Source: Opitutus sp. GAS368 (GTDB lineage: Bacteria > Verrucomicrobiota > Verrucomicrobiia > Opitutales > UBA953). Taken from it: a DNA stretch of 33,594 nt. Positions within the stretch are counted from its first letter, which is position 1. Each line of letters opens with the position of its first letter. A program made the translations under genes and the position numbers. The stretch lies in contig CALQIY020000009.1 of assembly GCA_943330755.2 (NCBI GenBank), forward strand, positions 1 to 33,594, given 5' to 3'. The notes beneath the pieces are model-generated. The model saw only the letters and a program-made list of their open reading frames with translations. It did no database searches and was not told the origin of the DNA. Shown piece after piece: positions 7,120 through 14,627 of this stretch.

Positions 7120-7371
7120 ATGGCACGCAACCTGTTCGTTCTCTCCGCCCTCTCTTTCGTCCTCGTCGGCTGCTTCGGCCCAGACAAGGCCCCTAGCCCT
7201 GTCACCGATGGCGGCCCGGTCTTCACCGGTGCTCCCCTCGTCATCGACAACGGTGGCCTCGTCCCGGTTCCGGCCGTGACCGCCCCGGCCGCCAAGCCGG
7301 CGCCGTCCAAGGCTCCGACCAAGAAGGCCCCTGGTACCCGTCTCCCCATCGAGAAGGCCGGCAACAAGTAA
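7120..7371 (+). CDS. Small lipoprotein of unknown function
   Basis: 83 residues from ATG at 7120 (MARNLFVLSALSFVLVGCFG). A basic N-terminus, a hydrophobic run and the lipobox LVGC indicate lipidation at Cys18 by signal peptidase II processing. The mature part is short and rich in Pro, Ala and Lys (APAAKPAPSKAPTKKAP), likely unstructured, and could be a spacer to the peptidoglycan or outer membrane. The track's longer form starts inside the divergent phosphatase gene and lacks a signal sequence at its N-terminus, so I use the internal ATG. Family unknown. Confidence 0.7.
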   Translation: MARNLFVLSALSFVLVGCFGPDKAPSPVTDGGPVFTGAPLVIDNGGLVPVPAVTAPAAKPAPSKAPTKKAPGTRLPIEKAGNK

Positions 7372-7393
7372 GCCGTCGGCGGCCGCTGGTCGC

Positions 7394-8323
7394 TTACAGC
7401 AACGAGACTTCGGTGACGAAGGTCTCGACCCGACCGGGCTCCGCAAAACGGAGCCCGTTCTTGTGTTCGGGGCTGTTGGGCGGCCCCATCCAAGGCTCGA
7501 CGCAGTAGAAAGGCGCTTCCGCATCCGGGGTCCACGTGACGACGGTCGTCCACGCATCCGGAATCGGTTCTTCCCCCACCTTCACGGTGAGGTTCTCTTC
7601 CCCGGAGCGCGGGCCGAAGGACACCGTCGCATCCTTCAGGTTGGTGAAGATGCAGTCCGGGAGGTGCGGATCGTCGAAGGCGAATTCGGTCCGGCCCTTG
7701 AGTTCACCGAAAGGGATGAGTTTGCCGTCGGCGGCGTGCCGCCACTGCTTCTTGGAGGCGATCTTCAGCAGGTAGTCGCGCCGGCTGAGGCCCGCGTGCC
7801 ACGGGAGCGTGAAATAGAAGTGATGCCCGGCGCACCAAGGCAGCGGACGGCTATCGAGGTTCTCGAATTCGAAGGTGCAGCGCAGGAAGAGTTCGCGGAA
7901 TTCGTAGCGGATGCGGAATTCGTAGGCGAACGGGTAGCAGGCGCGGGCGCGATCGTCGGGCACCAGGCGGACCAAGGCGTGCCGGTCGCTGCTTTCGATG
8001 ATTTCGAACCGGCAGTCGCGGGCGAAACCGTGCTGCGGCATCGGGCGTTTGACGCCCTCCGCGTCTTTCCACGCGAACTTCTCGCCGTCCGCGTAGTTGC
8101 GGCCCATGAACGGGAAGAGGATGGGGTTGCCGCCGCGCACGAGGCCGATCTTGTCGGGCGCGCAGTCGGCGCCGGCGGGCCAGTGCAGGATCTCGCGGTT
8201 GCCCGTGGGGAGGCTCAGGCGCCAGCGGAGGAGCCGGGCGCCGCGCGTGAGACAGGTTTCGTAGGTCGAGGCACCGATCTGCCACCGTTCCATCGGCACG
8301 CCCATTTCATCGTAGCTCTGCAT
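7394..8323 (-). CDS. Aldose 1-epimerase (galactose mutarotase) family protein
   Basis: 309 residues from ATG at 8323; internal ATG codons at residues 7 and 11 are also possible starts. Family motifs occur in order: a first arginine-rich strand, PQHGFARDCRFE with the conserved HGFAR, AGHHFYFTLPW where mutarotases carry the second histidine, and FYCVEPWMGPPNS with the catalytic-base glutamate. The family interconverts alpha and beta anomers of free or phosphorylated hexoses in the cytoplasm. The exact sugar cannot be read from the sequence. It shares no operon with sugar genes here and lies 51 bases beyond the methyltransferase at 8375 on the other side, oriented the same way. Confidence 0.87.
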   Translation of the reverse strand: MQSYDEMGVPMERWQIGASTYETCLTRGARLLRWRLSLPTGNREILHWPAGADCAPDKIGLVRGGNPILFPFMGRNYADGEKFAWKDAEGVKRPMPQHGFARDCRFEIIESSDRHALVRLVPDDRARACYPFAYEFRIRYEFRELFLRCTFEFENLDSRPLPWCAGHHFYFTLPWHAGLSRRDYLLKIASKKQWRHAADGKLIPFGELKGRTEFAFDDPHLPDCIFTNLKDATVSFGPRSGEENLTVKVGEEPIPDAWTTVVTWTPDAEAPFYCVEPWMGPPNSPEHKNGLRFAEPGRVETFVTEVSLL

Positions 8324-8374
8324 GCGCCGAGCAAACGATGGAACGGCCGGGAGGCAAACGCGGACTTGGCGGGC

Positions 8375-9409
8375 TTACTTCTTGGCGAAGCGGTAATGAC
8401 AGACCATCCACTCCGCGCCGCCCCGGTAGTTCCAGAGCTCGGCGCAGGCCATGAAGAAGATGCGCCAGTAAGCGAGCCACTTGCGGGCCTGCTCCGGGCC
8501 ATAGGTCTCGGCGAAGATGCGCAGGACTTCCGCGCGATGGGCATCGGTGTTCTGGAGCCAGTGCTCGGCCGTCTGGCCGTAGTGGCGGCCTTCGACTTCC
8601 CAATGCGTTTCGAGCTTCAGGTCATCCTGGAAGCGCATCGCCAGGTCGTTGGAGGGCATGATCCCGCCGGTGAAGAAGTGTCGGGACATCCAGTCCGAGC
8701 CGTCCTTGGTCTCGAAATGGTAGGCGATGTCGCGGTGCGTGAAGACGTGGAAGAAGAGCTTCCCGCCCGGCTTGAGCCAGCCGCCGATGCGGCGCATGAG
8801 CTCGGCCCAGTTCTTCATATGTTCGAACATCTCGACCGAGACGACCCGGTCGAACCGGCCGGCCTCGGCGGCGAAGAGGTTCATGTCCTGCGTGATGATC
8901 CGGACGTTGCGGAAACCGCGCTTCGCGCATTCGCCCTCGATATGGGCCCGTTGGGAGGCGGAATTGGAGACTCCGGTGATCCGGGCGTTCGGGTAGTGCT
9001 CCGCCATCCAGAGGGTGAGCGATCCCCAACCACAGCCGAGCTCGAGGATTTCCATCCCGTCGGCCAATTCGGCGCGCTTGCAGGTCAGCGCCAACATCGT
9101 CTCCTCGGCTTGGCCGATGGTTTCCGTGCCCAGGGTGTAAAAGCACGACGAGTATTTCAGGCGGGGACCCAGGCAGAGCTTATAGAAGGCCGCCGGTACC
9201 TCGTAGTGCTGGTCGTTGGCGGCTTTCGTTTCGACGGCGACCGGCATCGAGCGGAGTTGCGCGGCAAAGCGATCGACCTGTGCGATGCGCGCGACGTTGT
9301 CGTCGGGGCGTTCGTCGCGCAGGCGTTGTTTGAGGAGCCGGCGGATACCCCAGCGGATGGCGCCGTCGGGGAGGAGGTCTTTGGCGAGGATGGTGTCGAT
9401 GAGCGGCAC
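8375..9409 (-). CDS. CFA-synthase-like SAM-dependent methyltransferase (short form)
   Basis: 344 residues, apparently from GTG at 9409; there is no in-frame ATG nearby. It lacks the N-terminal domain of cyclopropane-fatty-acid synthases but keeps the catalytic half: [23 protein letters not shown], the SAM motif [32 protein letters not shown], then a long aromatic C-terminus. This is the branch that also includes plant N-methyltransferase-like proteins, as I remember it. Likely substrates are an unsaturated acyl chain or an amine head group. It is the last gene of a minus-strand block, 52 bases after the DUF1295 gene, so co-transcription is likely. It is clearly different from the full-length CFA-type enzyme at 11159. 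Confidence 0.85.
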   Translation of the reverse strand: MPLIDTILAKDLLPDGAIRWGIRRLLKQRLRDERPDDNVARIAQVDRFAAQLRSMPVAVETKAANDQHYEVPAAFYKLCLGPRLKYSSCFYTLGTETIGQAEETMLALTCKRAELADGMEILELGCGWGSLTLWMAEHYPNARITGVSNSASQRAHIEGECAKRGFRNVRIITQDMNLFAAEAGRFDRVVSVEMFEHMKNWAELMRRIGGWLKPGGKLFFHVFTHRDIAYHFETKDGSDWMSRHFFTGGIMPSNDLAMRFQDDLKLETHWEVEGRHYGQTAEHWLQNTDAHRAEVLRIFAETYGPEQARKWLAYWRIFFMACAELWNYRGGAEWMVCHYRFAKK

Positions 9410-9461
9410 GCCACCATCAGTGGCGTTTCCGTCGTCGGTGGCAACCCGGAGCGCCAGAAAA

Positions 9462-10280
9462 TTACCGCAGGGGCTTCCGCGGCCAGAAGGCCGGCACCCG
9501 ACTTTGGTACTCGGCGTAGGCGGGGCCCTTGGACGCCAAGAGCTGGGCTTCCGTCAGGGGGATGCCCGTCACGCGGGTCAGCAGGTAGTACATGACGCCG
9601 GCGCAGGCGATACCCGGAATCCCCCAGTAGCTCTGATTGAAGGCCAACAGGGCGAAGCCGACCCAGACGAGCCATTCGCAGAAGTAATTCGGGTGGCGGG
9701 TCCAGGCCCAGAGGCCATGGGCGCAGACCTTTCCGCGGTTTTCAGGGTTGCGCTTGAAGGCGGCCAGTTGGGCGTCGGCGAGCCCTTCGCCCAGCATGCC
9801 CAAGGCGAAGATGAGGAGACCGAGCCAATGCCAGACGGCCATGTGGCCGGCTTCCTTGGGGGTGGTCCCCGCCGCGGAAATCAGGGGCAAAAGCAGCAAC
9901 GCCAGCGCCACGGCTTGGTACAGGTAGAACCGGTACATCTTCAGCCCCGTCCACTGGCCCCATTCCGCCCGCATCTTCAGGTAGCGGCCGTCTTCGCGGT
10001 CGAGGTGCCCGAGGACGCGGATGCCTAGGTGCGAGCCCAGCCGTAAGCTCCACACGGTCGTGGCCGCCGCGAGCCAGAGGAAGGGGTCGCGCGCGTTCCA
10101 AGGGAAGGAAGTGAGGATCCAGAGACCGACGAGCGCGAAGCCATAGGCCCAGGCCACATCGACGATCGACCAGTTATCGAGCAACTTCGCCACGACCCAA
10201 GTCGCCGTGAAGAAGAATCCGGCGAGGAACAGGATGTAGACGAAATCAAAGAGGAGCTGGCCGAGGAGGCTGGGGTTCAT
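9462..10280 (-). CDS. DUF1295 family integral membrane protein (steroid 5-alpha-reductase-like)
   Basis: 272 residues from ATG at 10280 ([13 protein letters not shown]); the track start lies inside the upstream gene. About six or seven hydrophobic segments are visible. The C-terminal signature [29 protein letters not shown], quoted here in part as [10 protein letters not shown], is typical of DUF1295 and of isoprenylcysteine methyltransferase/steroid reductase-like membrane enzymes that bind SAM or NADPH. DUF1295 genes often sit with CFA synthase and DUF1365 genes, so a reductase or methyl-transfer step on lipids is a fair inference. Its ATG overlaps the stop of the DUF2062 gene as ATGA, which implies translational coupling. 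Confidence 0.87.
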   Translation of the reverse strand: MNPSLLGQLLFDFVYILFLAGFFFTATWVVAKLLDNWSIVDVAWAYGFALVGLWILTSFPWNARDPFLWLAAATTVWSLRLGSHLGIRVLGHLDREDGRYLKMRAEWGQWTGLKMYRFYLYQAVALALLLLPLISAAGTTPKEAGHMAVWHWLGLLIFALGMLGEGLADAQLAAFKRNPENRGKVCAHGLWAWTRHPNYFCEWLVWVGFALLAFNQSYWGIPGIACAGVMYYLLTRVTGIPLTEAQLLASKGPAYAEYQSRVPAFWPRKPLR

Positions 10281-10762
10281 GGAGCAGGGGGAGGGGCAGG
10301 TGGGCCGAGCCGGCGAAAGAGCCGGACGAGGAGGAAGTATAGCCCCAAGCAAGTGACTGGCACGACTAATACCCATCCCAAGAGGCCGTGGACATAGGCG
10401 AGGCCGAATTTCGCGACAAACCCCCAGAAGGACCGCTGGAACTCCTCGATCAGGAGGCTGGGGCTAAGCGGCAGGGCCTCGGCGCCGGTGATGTATTCCC
10501 CGAGGCGGACGAAGGGAACGAGGAAGGCGAACTGCAGGGGGTAAGCGAGGTGATTGACCGTCTGCATCACGAGATGGTTGAGGCGGAAAATCCTGCCCGC
10601 GACGAGGCAGAGCACGGTGGTCGAGCCGATGACCGGGTTGACCGCGAGGCAAAGACTCACGACGACGGCCAGCGCAAGGTCTTCGGGCGAGAGCCCCCGC
10701 TTGACCAGCGCGATGAGCGGGTCGCTGACCTTCCGCTTCAGCCAATCGCGCAGGCGGCCCAT
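10277..10762 (-). CDS. DUF2062 family membrane protein
   Basis: 161 residues from ATG at 10762 (MGRLRDWLKRKVSDPL). The basic N-terminus is followed by LSPEDLALAVVVSLCLAVNPVIGSTT, quoted here as NPVIGSTT, the typical DUF2062 entry helix, then two or three more hydrophobic helices (AYPLQFAFLVPFVRLGEY; GLLGWVLVVPVTCLGLYFLLV) and a Pro-rich tail. The function of DUF2062 is not established; such proteins sometimes sit with glycosyl- or acyl-transfer genes. The ATG overlaps the upstream stop by one base (TGATG on the minus strand) and its own stop overlaps the DUF1295 start (ATGA). Confidence 0.85.
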   Translation of the reverse strand: MGRLRDWLKRKVSDPLIALVKRGLSPEDLALAVVVSLCLAVNPVIGSTTVLCLVAGRIFRLNHLVMQTVNHLAYPLQFAFLVPFVRLGEYITGAEALPLSPSLLIEEFQRSFWGFVAKFGLAYVHGLLGWVLVVPVTCLGLYFLLVRLFRRLGPPAPPPAP

Positions 10763-11157
10763 CAGGCCTGCTTGCGGGTGAAGAAGGTGACGTCGAGGCT
10801 GGCGTCCGCCGGGGCTTTCCAGAGGCAAAGCAACGCGTAGCCGGCGATGGCGAAATTGCCGAGCAGCATCAGCGCGATGAGCCATAGCCCGCGGGCCAGG
10901 CCGGAGCGTTCGCGCCAGGCGACGTAGAGCCAAAAGGCCAAGAAGCCGAAGTAGGCGTCGAACATCGTGGCGAGGCCCCACGGCTCGCTGCAGACGGTGA
11001 CGAATCCGTCCAGCACGTTGATGCCTTCCTTGCCCGCGACGGCGGCGTACTTCGCCAGGGAGGTGATGGTCGGGGCGGTGCTGGCATACCACGACACCCA
11101 GGTCATGGCGGCGAGGACGAGGACGAAGTAGGCGATGAGCGCGTTACGGGTTTTCAT
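10762..11157 (-). CDS. Small membrane protein, DUF1475-like
   Basis: 131 residues from ATG at 11157 (MKTRNALIAYFVLVLAAMTW). Three hydrophobic segments are visible: residues about 6-25, a middle segment after the motif EPWGLATMFDAYFGFLAFWLYVAW, and one near the C-terminus (LIALMLLGNFAIAGYALLCLW). The E/D-PW-G-A-T-x-x-D-x-Y-x-x-F pattern resembles DUF1475, a family of unknown function also found in plants. It starts one base after the stop of the CFA-type gene, so it belongs to the same transcript. Its role is unknown; a membrane partner of the lipid enzymes is conceivable. Confidence 0.75.
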   Translation of the reverse strand: MKTRNALIAYFVLVLAAMTWVSWYASTAPTITSLAKYAAVAGKEGINVLDGFVTVCSEPWGLATMFDAYFGFLAFWLYVAWRERSGLARGLWLIALMLLGNFAIAGYALLCLWKAPADASLDVTFFTRKQA

Positions 11158-11158
11158 G

Positions 11159-12412
11159 TCAAAGGGAAGGGTGGTTGGGGCGGACGTAGACGGCTTGGAC
11201 GACCCCGATGTTGCGGTGCGCAAAGGCGGCCTCGCAGTACCGGAAATACAGGCGCCACTTGCGGATGAAACGCTCGTCGAAGCCCATGGCGCGGACTTGG
11301 TCGATCTTCGCCTCGAAGGCTTGGCACCAGACATCGAGCGTGCGCGCGTAATCCAGGCCGAATTCCTCGAGGCGATGGAGCTGGAAGCCGCTCTCCTTCG
11401 TCATGAGCTGGTTCACGCGGTTGATCGAGAGCAGCAAGGAGCCCGGGAAGATGTGCTTCTGGATGAAGTCGACGCCGCGCCGGAATTCCTCGTACCGGCT
11501 GTCCGGGCAGGTGATGTACTGGAAGGCGGCGATGCCCGTGGGCTTCAGGAGCCGCCCGATGGAGTCGCAGAACGCGGGCAGATACTTGTGGCCGAGGGCT
11601 TCCATCATTTCGATGGAGACGCACTTGTCGTACTGGCCTTGGTGGTCGCGGAAGTCCTCGAGCTTCACGGTGATGCGGTCGGATAAGCCGGCCGCCCGGA
11701 TGCGCTCGATGGCCAGGTCGTGTTGGGCTTGCGAGATGGTCAAGGAGGTGACGCGGCAGCCGTGGTGCTTGACGGCGTGGAGGGCCCAGCCGCCCCAACC
11801 GGTGCCGATCTCGATGACGTGGTCGGTGGGCTTGAGCTGCAGGAACCGGCAGAGGGCCTCGTTCTTGTTGGCCTGGGCTTGCTCGAGCGTGGCGGCGCCT
11901 TCCCAGCGGGCCGACGAGTACATCATCGATGGATCCAGGAACAGCCGGAAGAAGTCGTTGGAGACGTCGTAGTGCTCGGAGATGTTGCGGCGGACGACCT
12001 GTTTGGAATTCGGGCGCAGCAGGTGGCCGATGCGGTCGGCGATCCGCAGGAGGCCGAGGGCGGCCCCGCGTGCGGCGGAACCCGACATGCCGGGCGTGTG
12101 GTCGACGTTCTGGATGAAGAAACCGATGACGGCCCGGAGGTCGGGCGAATCCCATTCGCCGTCCATGTAGGATTCGGTGAGGCCGATGTCCGCCGCCAAG
12201 ACGATGCGGCGGAAGAAGTTTTCGTCCGCGATGCGGATCTCCGCCGGTTGGCCGGCGAAGGCCGCATCGCCGATGAGGAGCGTCTCCCCCGTCGGCAAGG
12301 TCAGGCGGAGCTGCGCTTGCCGCATGCGGCGGAGCTCACGCAACACCAGCCGGCGGGCCAGGCCTCCGCGGGAGCTGGCCTCGGCGAGGCTGATGGGGGC
12401 GGGGGCGGTCAT
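11159..12412 (-). CDS. Cyclopropane-fatty-acyl-phospholipid synthase family methyltransferase (UfaM-like candidate)
   Basis: 417 residues. The N-terminal CFA-synthase domain is present (IGLTESYMDGEWDSPDL near residue 80), then EHYDVSNDFFRLFLDPSMMYSSA in part, the SAM motif VIEIGTGWGGWALHA, SIEMMEALGHKY and DFIQKHIFPGS. The E. coli-type LLHTIG segment, which carries a bicarbonate-binding histidine, is replaced by FQYITCPD. That replacement is seen in the branch that travels with DUF1365 and flavin-oxidoreductase genes. The enzyme should transfer a methylene or methyl group from SAM to a double bond in membrane phospholipid. Its ATG overlaps the DUF1365 stop (ATGA). In Rhodobacter sphaeroides a relative, UfaM, makes the methylated precursor of furan fatty acids; equivalence here is inference. 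Confidence 0.92.
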   Translation of the reverse strand: MTAPAPISLAEASSRGGLARRLVLRELRRMRQAQLRLTLPTGETLLIGDAAFAGQPAEIRIADENFFRRIVLAADIGLTESYMDGEWDSPDLRAVIGFFIQNVDHTPGMSGSAARGAALGLLRIADRIGHLLRPNSKQVVRRNISEHYDVSNDFFRLFLDPSMMYSSARWEGAATLEQAQANKNEALCRFLQLKPTDHVIEIGTGWGGWALHAVKHHGCRVTSLTISQAQHDLAIERIRAAGLSDRITVKLEDFRDHQGQYDKCVSIEMMEALGHKYLPAFCDSIGRLLKPTGIAAFQYITCPDSRYEEFRRGVDFIQKHIFPGSLLLSINRVNQLMTKESGFQLHRLEEFGLDYARTLDVWCQAFEAKIDQVRAMGFDERFIRKWRLYFRYCEAAFAHRNIGVVQAVYVRPNHPSL

Positions 12413-13260
12413 TCTTTGCGAAGGAGTTCGGGGGTGGGGTGGCGCAGGTTGCGCTGGAGAGCGATGTCATCCCCCTTGCGGCGGAAGGGAAGTTTTTTCA
12501 CGAGCCAAAGCCACGCGGCATGCAGGTGAATCAAGCCCACGACTTTGAGGATCAGGAACGGGACCTTCACCGTCAGCCAGGCGAGCTGGGCATCGGTCGC
12601 CGGGACGGCCCGCCCCGTCCACGTGCTGATGAGCGTCTTGCGGCCATCTTCAAAATGGTCGACGCCCACGGCCAAGCGCCCATCGGGTGCGCGCAGCGTG
12701 AATTCGAATTCGGTATCGAGGCCGGAAAAGGGCGAGACGTAGAAGCGCTTGGGGGTCCGGAGGACGAGCGACTCCTCGCCGGTGGGACCGAGTTGGCGGC
12801 AGGCCGGCCCCAGGAACCAGGCTTTCCGTTCGCCGAAGGTATTATGGACCTCCGCGATGCCGCAGTGGAGTCGGCCCCCTTGGTGCACCAGGAAGAAGAT
12901 GACGGGGTTGTAGCTCTTGCCGAACGCGCGCGGCATCGCGATGAGGGTGATCCGCGCCTCCGGGGTGAGCGTCTCGCCGTGGGCCGCGCAGAAGGCGCGG
13001 ACCCGCTGCGCCAAGGTCGCGTCGGCCCCGCCGAAATCGTGGGGGGTGCCTTCCGCGCCGAAGACCGCCGCCGCCGGCAGGAAGTCCGCCGCGCGCAGTT
13101 GGTATGGCGCCCAACCCTTTTCGCCGAGGAGGAGCTGCCCTTGGCCGATCCGGCCAAAGTCGCTTAGTTCTACTGCAAAGCAAAAGACACCATGCGTGAA
13201 GCCATGCCGCTTCGGCCAAAGCCGGGCGTGCATGACCTGCGCATCGTAGAGTCGGACCAT
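12409..13260 (-). CDS. DUF1365 family protein (UfaO-like candidate)
   Basis: 283 residues from ATG at 13260 (MVRLYDAQVMHARLWPKRHGF). The N-terminal motif VMHARLWPKRHGFTHGVFCF fits the DUF1365 signature of H-x-R-x-x-P-x-x-H-x-F. Further family segments are FGKSYNPVIFFLVH, EVHNTFGERKAW and KRFYVSPF. Near the C-terminus is one hydrophobic stretch (VPFLILKVVGLIHLHAAWLW) that may anchor it to the membrane. In R. sphaeroides a DUF1365 protein (UfaO, from memory) is needed for the oxygen-dependent step of furan fatty acid formation. This gene begins the six-gene block and its stop overlaps the next start. The 86-base gap to the divergent GIDE-LemA gene should contain its promoter. Confidence 0.9.
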   Translation of the reverse strand: MVRLYDAQVMHARLWPKRHGFTHGVFCFAVELSDFGRIGQGQLLLGEKGWAPYQLRAADFLPAAAVFGAEGTPHDFGGADATLAQRVRAFCAAHGETLTPEARITLIAMPRAFGKSYNPVIFFLVHQGGRLHCGIAEVHNTFGERKAWFLGPACRQLGPTGEESLVLRTPKRFYVSPFSGLDTEFEFTLRAPDGRLAVGVDHFEDGRKTLISTWTGRAVPATDAQLAWLTVKVPFLILKVVGLIHLHAAWLWLVKKLPFRRKGDDIALQRNLRHPTPELLRKE

Positions 13261-13346
13261 CGCCGCCCAGAGTGGAAGGAAAGCCCGCGGGTGCAAGTGC
13301 CCGCCTACGCTTGCCAACCTCGGCCGAGGCGGGTCATGCTGGCCGG

Positions 13347-14627
13347 GTGTCCGCTGCAGAAGCCAGCCCCGTCGGTCTCTTTCCCCTCGCCTTGGGGTTT
13401 CTCCTGCTCTGGTTCGGCCTCAACGCCGGACGGAAGCGCCGGTTGCTCGACGATACCCCGCTCAGCAAGACCTTGGGGGTCTTCATCGGCGAGGTCGAAG
13501 TCACCGGCGTCTGCGTGACCTCGACCCCGTTCCAGTCTTATTTGTCGGGCCGCATGTGCGTGCTCTACGATTGGAGCGTCGAGGAAGAGTGGGAGCGTTG
13601 GGAGACGGAAACCTACAGGGATAAGGACGGCCGCACCCGCACCCGCCGGGTGCTCCGGAGTGGGTGGACGACCGTGGCGGGTACGGAGCATACGCAAGGG
13701 TTTTACCTGAAGGATGAATTCGGGTTTCTGTGGGTCCATCCCCGCGGGGCCGACCTCGAGACGCTCGACCTCTTCTCCGAGACGGTTTCCCGGCATGAAG
13801 ACCTTTACTTCGCCAAAGGGCCCAGCGACGAGATCGCCGACTCGACGGGCCGTCGCCGGTTCCGCGAGTCCGGCCTGCCGGTCGGCACGCAGCTGTTCGT
13901 TCGGGGCCGCGCGACGGAGCGGTCCGACATCGTGGCGCCCCAAATCATCCAGGACCCGAAGGCGGACATGTTCATCATCACGCCCCGCAAGGAGAGCGAG
14001 GTCAGCGCCGGCAAGGACACCACCTACTGGCTGTGCAACCTGATCGGCCTGCTCGCCGTCATCGGCGGTTGCAGCTTGTTGGGGGGGCAGCAATACCCGG
14101 CCGTCTTCGCGTTGGTGGCCGGCTACTTCGTCGCCTGGGCCGCCGGGTGGGTTTGGATGGTCTTCAATAGCTTGGTCGGCCTGCGTAACCGCGTGCGCCA
14201 AGCCCATTCGCTGATCGATGTGCAGCTGAAGCGCCGCGCGGACTTGATTCCGGCGCTCGTCGCCTGCCTGCAGGGCTTCCGGCAATACGAAGCGGAGCTG
14301 CAGACGACCATCGCGACCTTGCGGGCGCAGGGGGGGCGCGCGCCGCAGGTCGCGGCCGTCGCGTCGTCCTTGGTGGCGGTCGTCGAGCGCTACCCCGACC
14401 TGAAGGCCGACCAGTCCTTCCAGGGCCTGATGAAGCACCTCACGGAGACCGAGGACCGCATCGCCTTGGCCCGGGCCTATGCGAACGACATCACGACGTT
14501 CTACAATACGCGCCTTGAACGGATTCCGGACGCGTATGTGGCGCAGATCATATCGATGCAGCCCGGCGCGCTCTTCGTCGCCACGGGCTTCGAGCGGAAG
14601 GCCGTCGACGTGAAGTTCCCCGCTTAA
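13347..14627 (+). CDS. GIDE-LemA fusion membrane protein
   Basis: 426 residues from GTG at 13347, which places the first membrane helix (VGLFPLALGFLLLWFGLNAG) right at the N-terminus; a GTG at 13272 is the track's alternative. Residues about 35-240 resemble the GIDE domain known from mitochondrial E3 ligases (TPFQSYLSGRMCVLYDWSVE, GFYLKDEFGFLWVHPRGAD in part), without a RING finger. Two hydrophobic segments follow (about 250-290). Residues about 295-426 are a LemA domain: NSLVGLRNRVRQAHSLIDVQ and LKRRADLIPALV. Both families are membrane-linked and poorly understood. The gene lies opposite to and between the two lipid gene blocks. Its TAA overlaps the flavin gene stop by four bases. Confidence 0.87.
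   Translation: MSAAEASPVGLFPLALGFLLLWFGLNAGRKRRLLDDTPLSKTLGVFIGEVEVTGVCVTSTPFQSYLSGRMCVLYDWSVEEEWERWETETYRDKDGRTRTRRVLRSGWTTVAGTEHTQGFYLKDEFGFLWVHPRGADLETLDLFSETVSRHEDLYFAKGPSDEIADSTGRRRFRESGLPVGTQLFVRGRATERSDIVAPQIIQDPKADMFIITPRKESEVSAGKDTTYWLCNLIGLLAVIGGCSLLGGQQYPAVFALVAGYFVAWAAGWVWMVFNSLVGLRNRVRQAHSLIDVQLKRRADLIPALVACLQGFRQYEAELQTTIATLRAQGGRAPQVAAVASSLVAVVERYPDLKADQSFQGLMKHLTETEDRIALARAYANDITTFYNTRLERIPDAYVAQIISMQPGALFVATGFERKAVDVKFPA

Noticed and set aside
7463-9595. 710-residue + strand ORF across three genes
   Set aside because: It spans the epimerase and methyltransferase genes antisense and their gap; amino-acid bias is that of a shadow frame.
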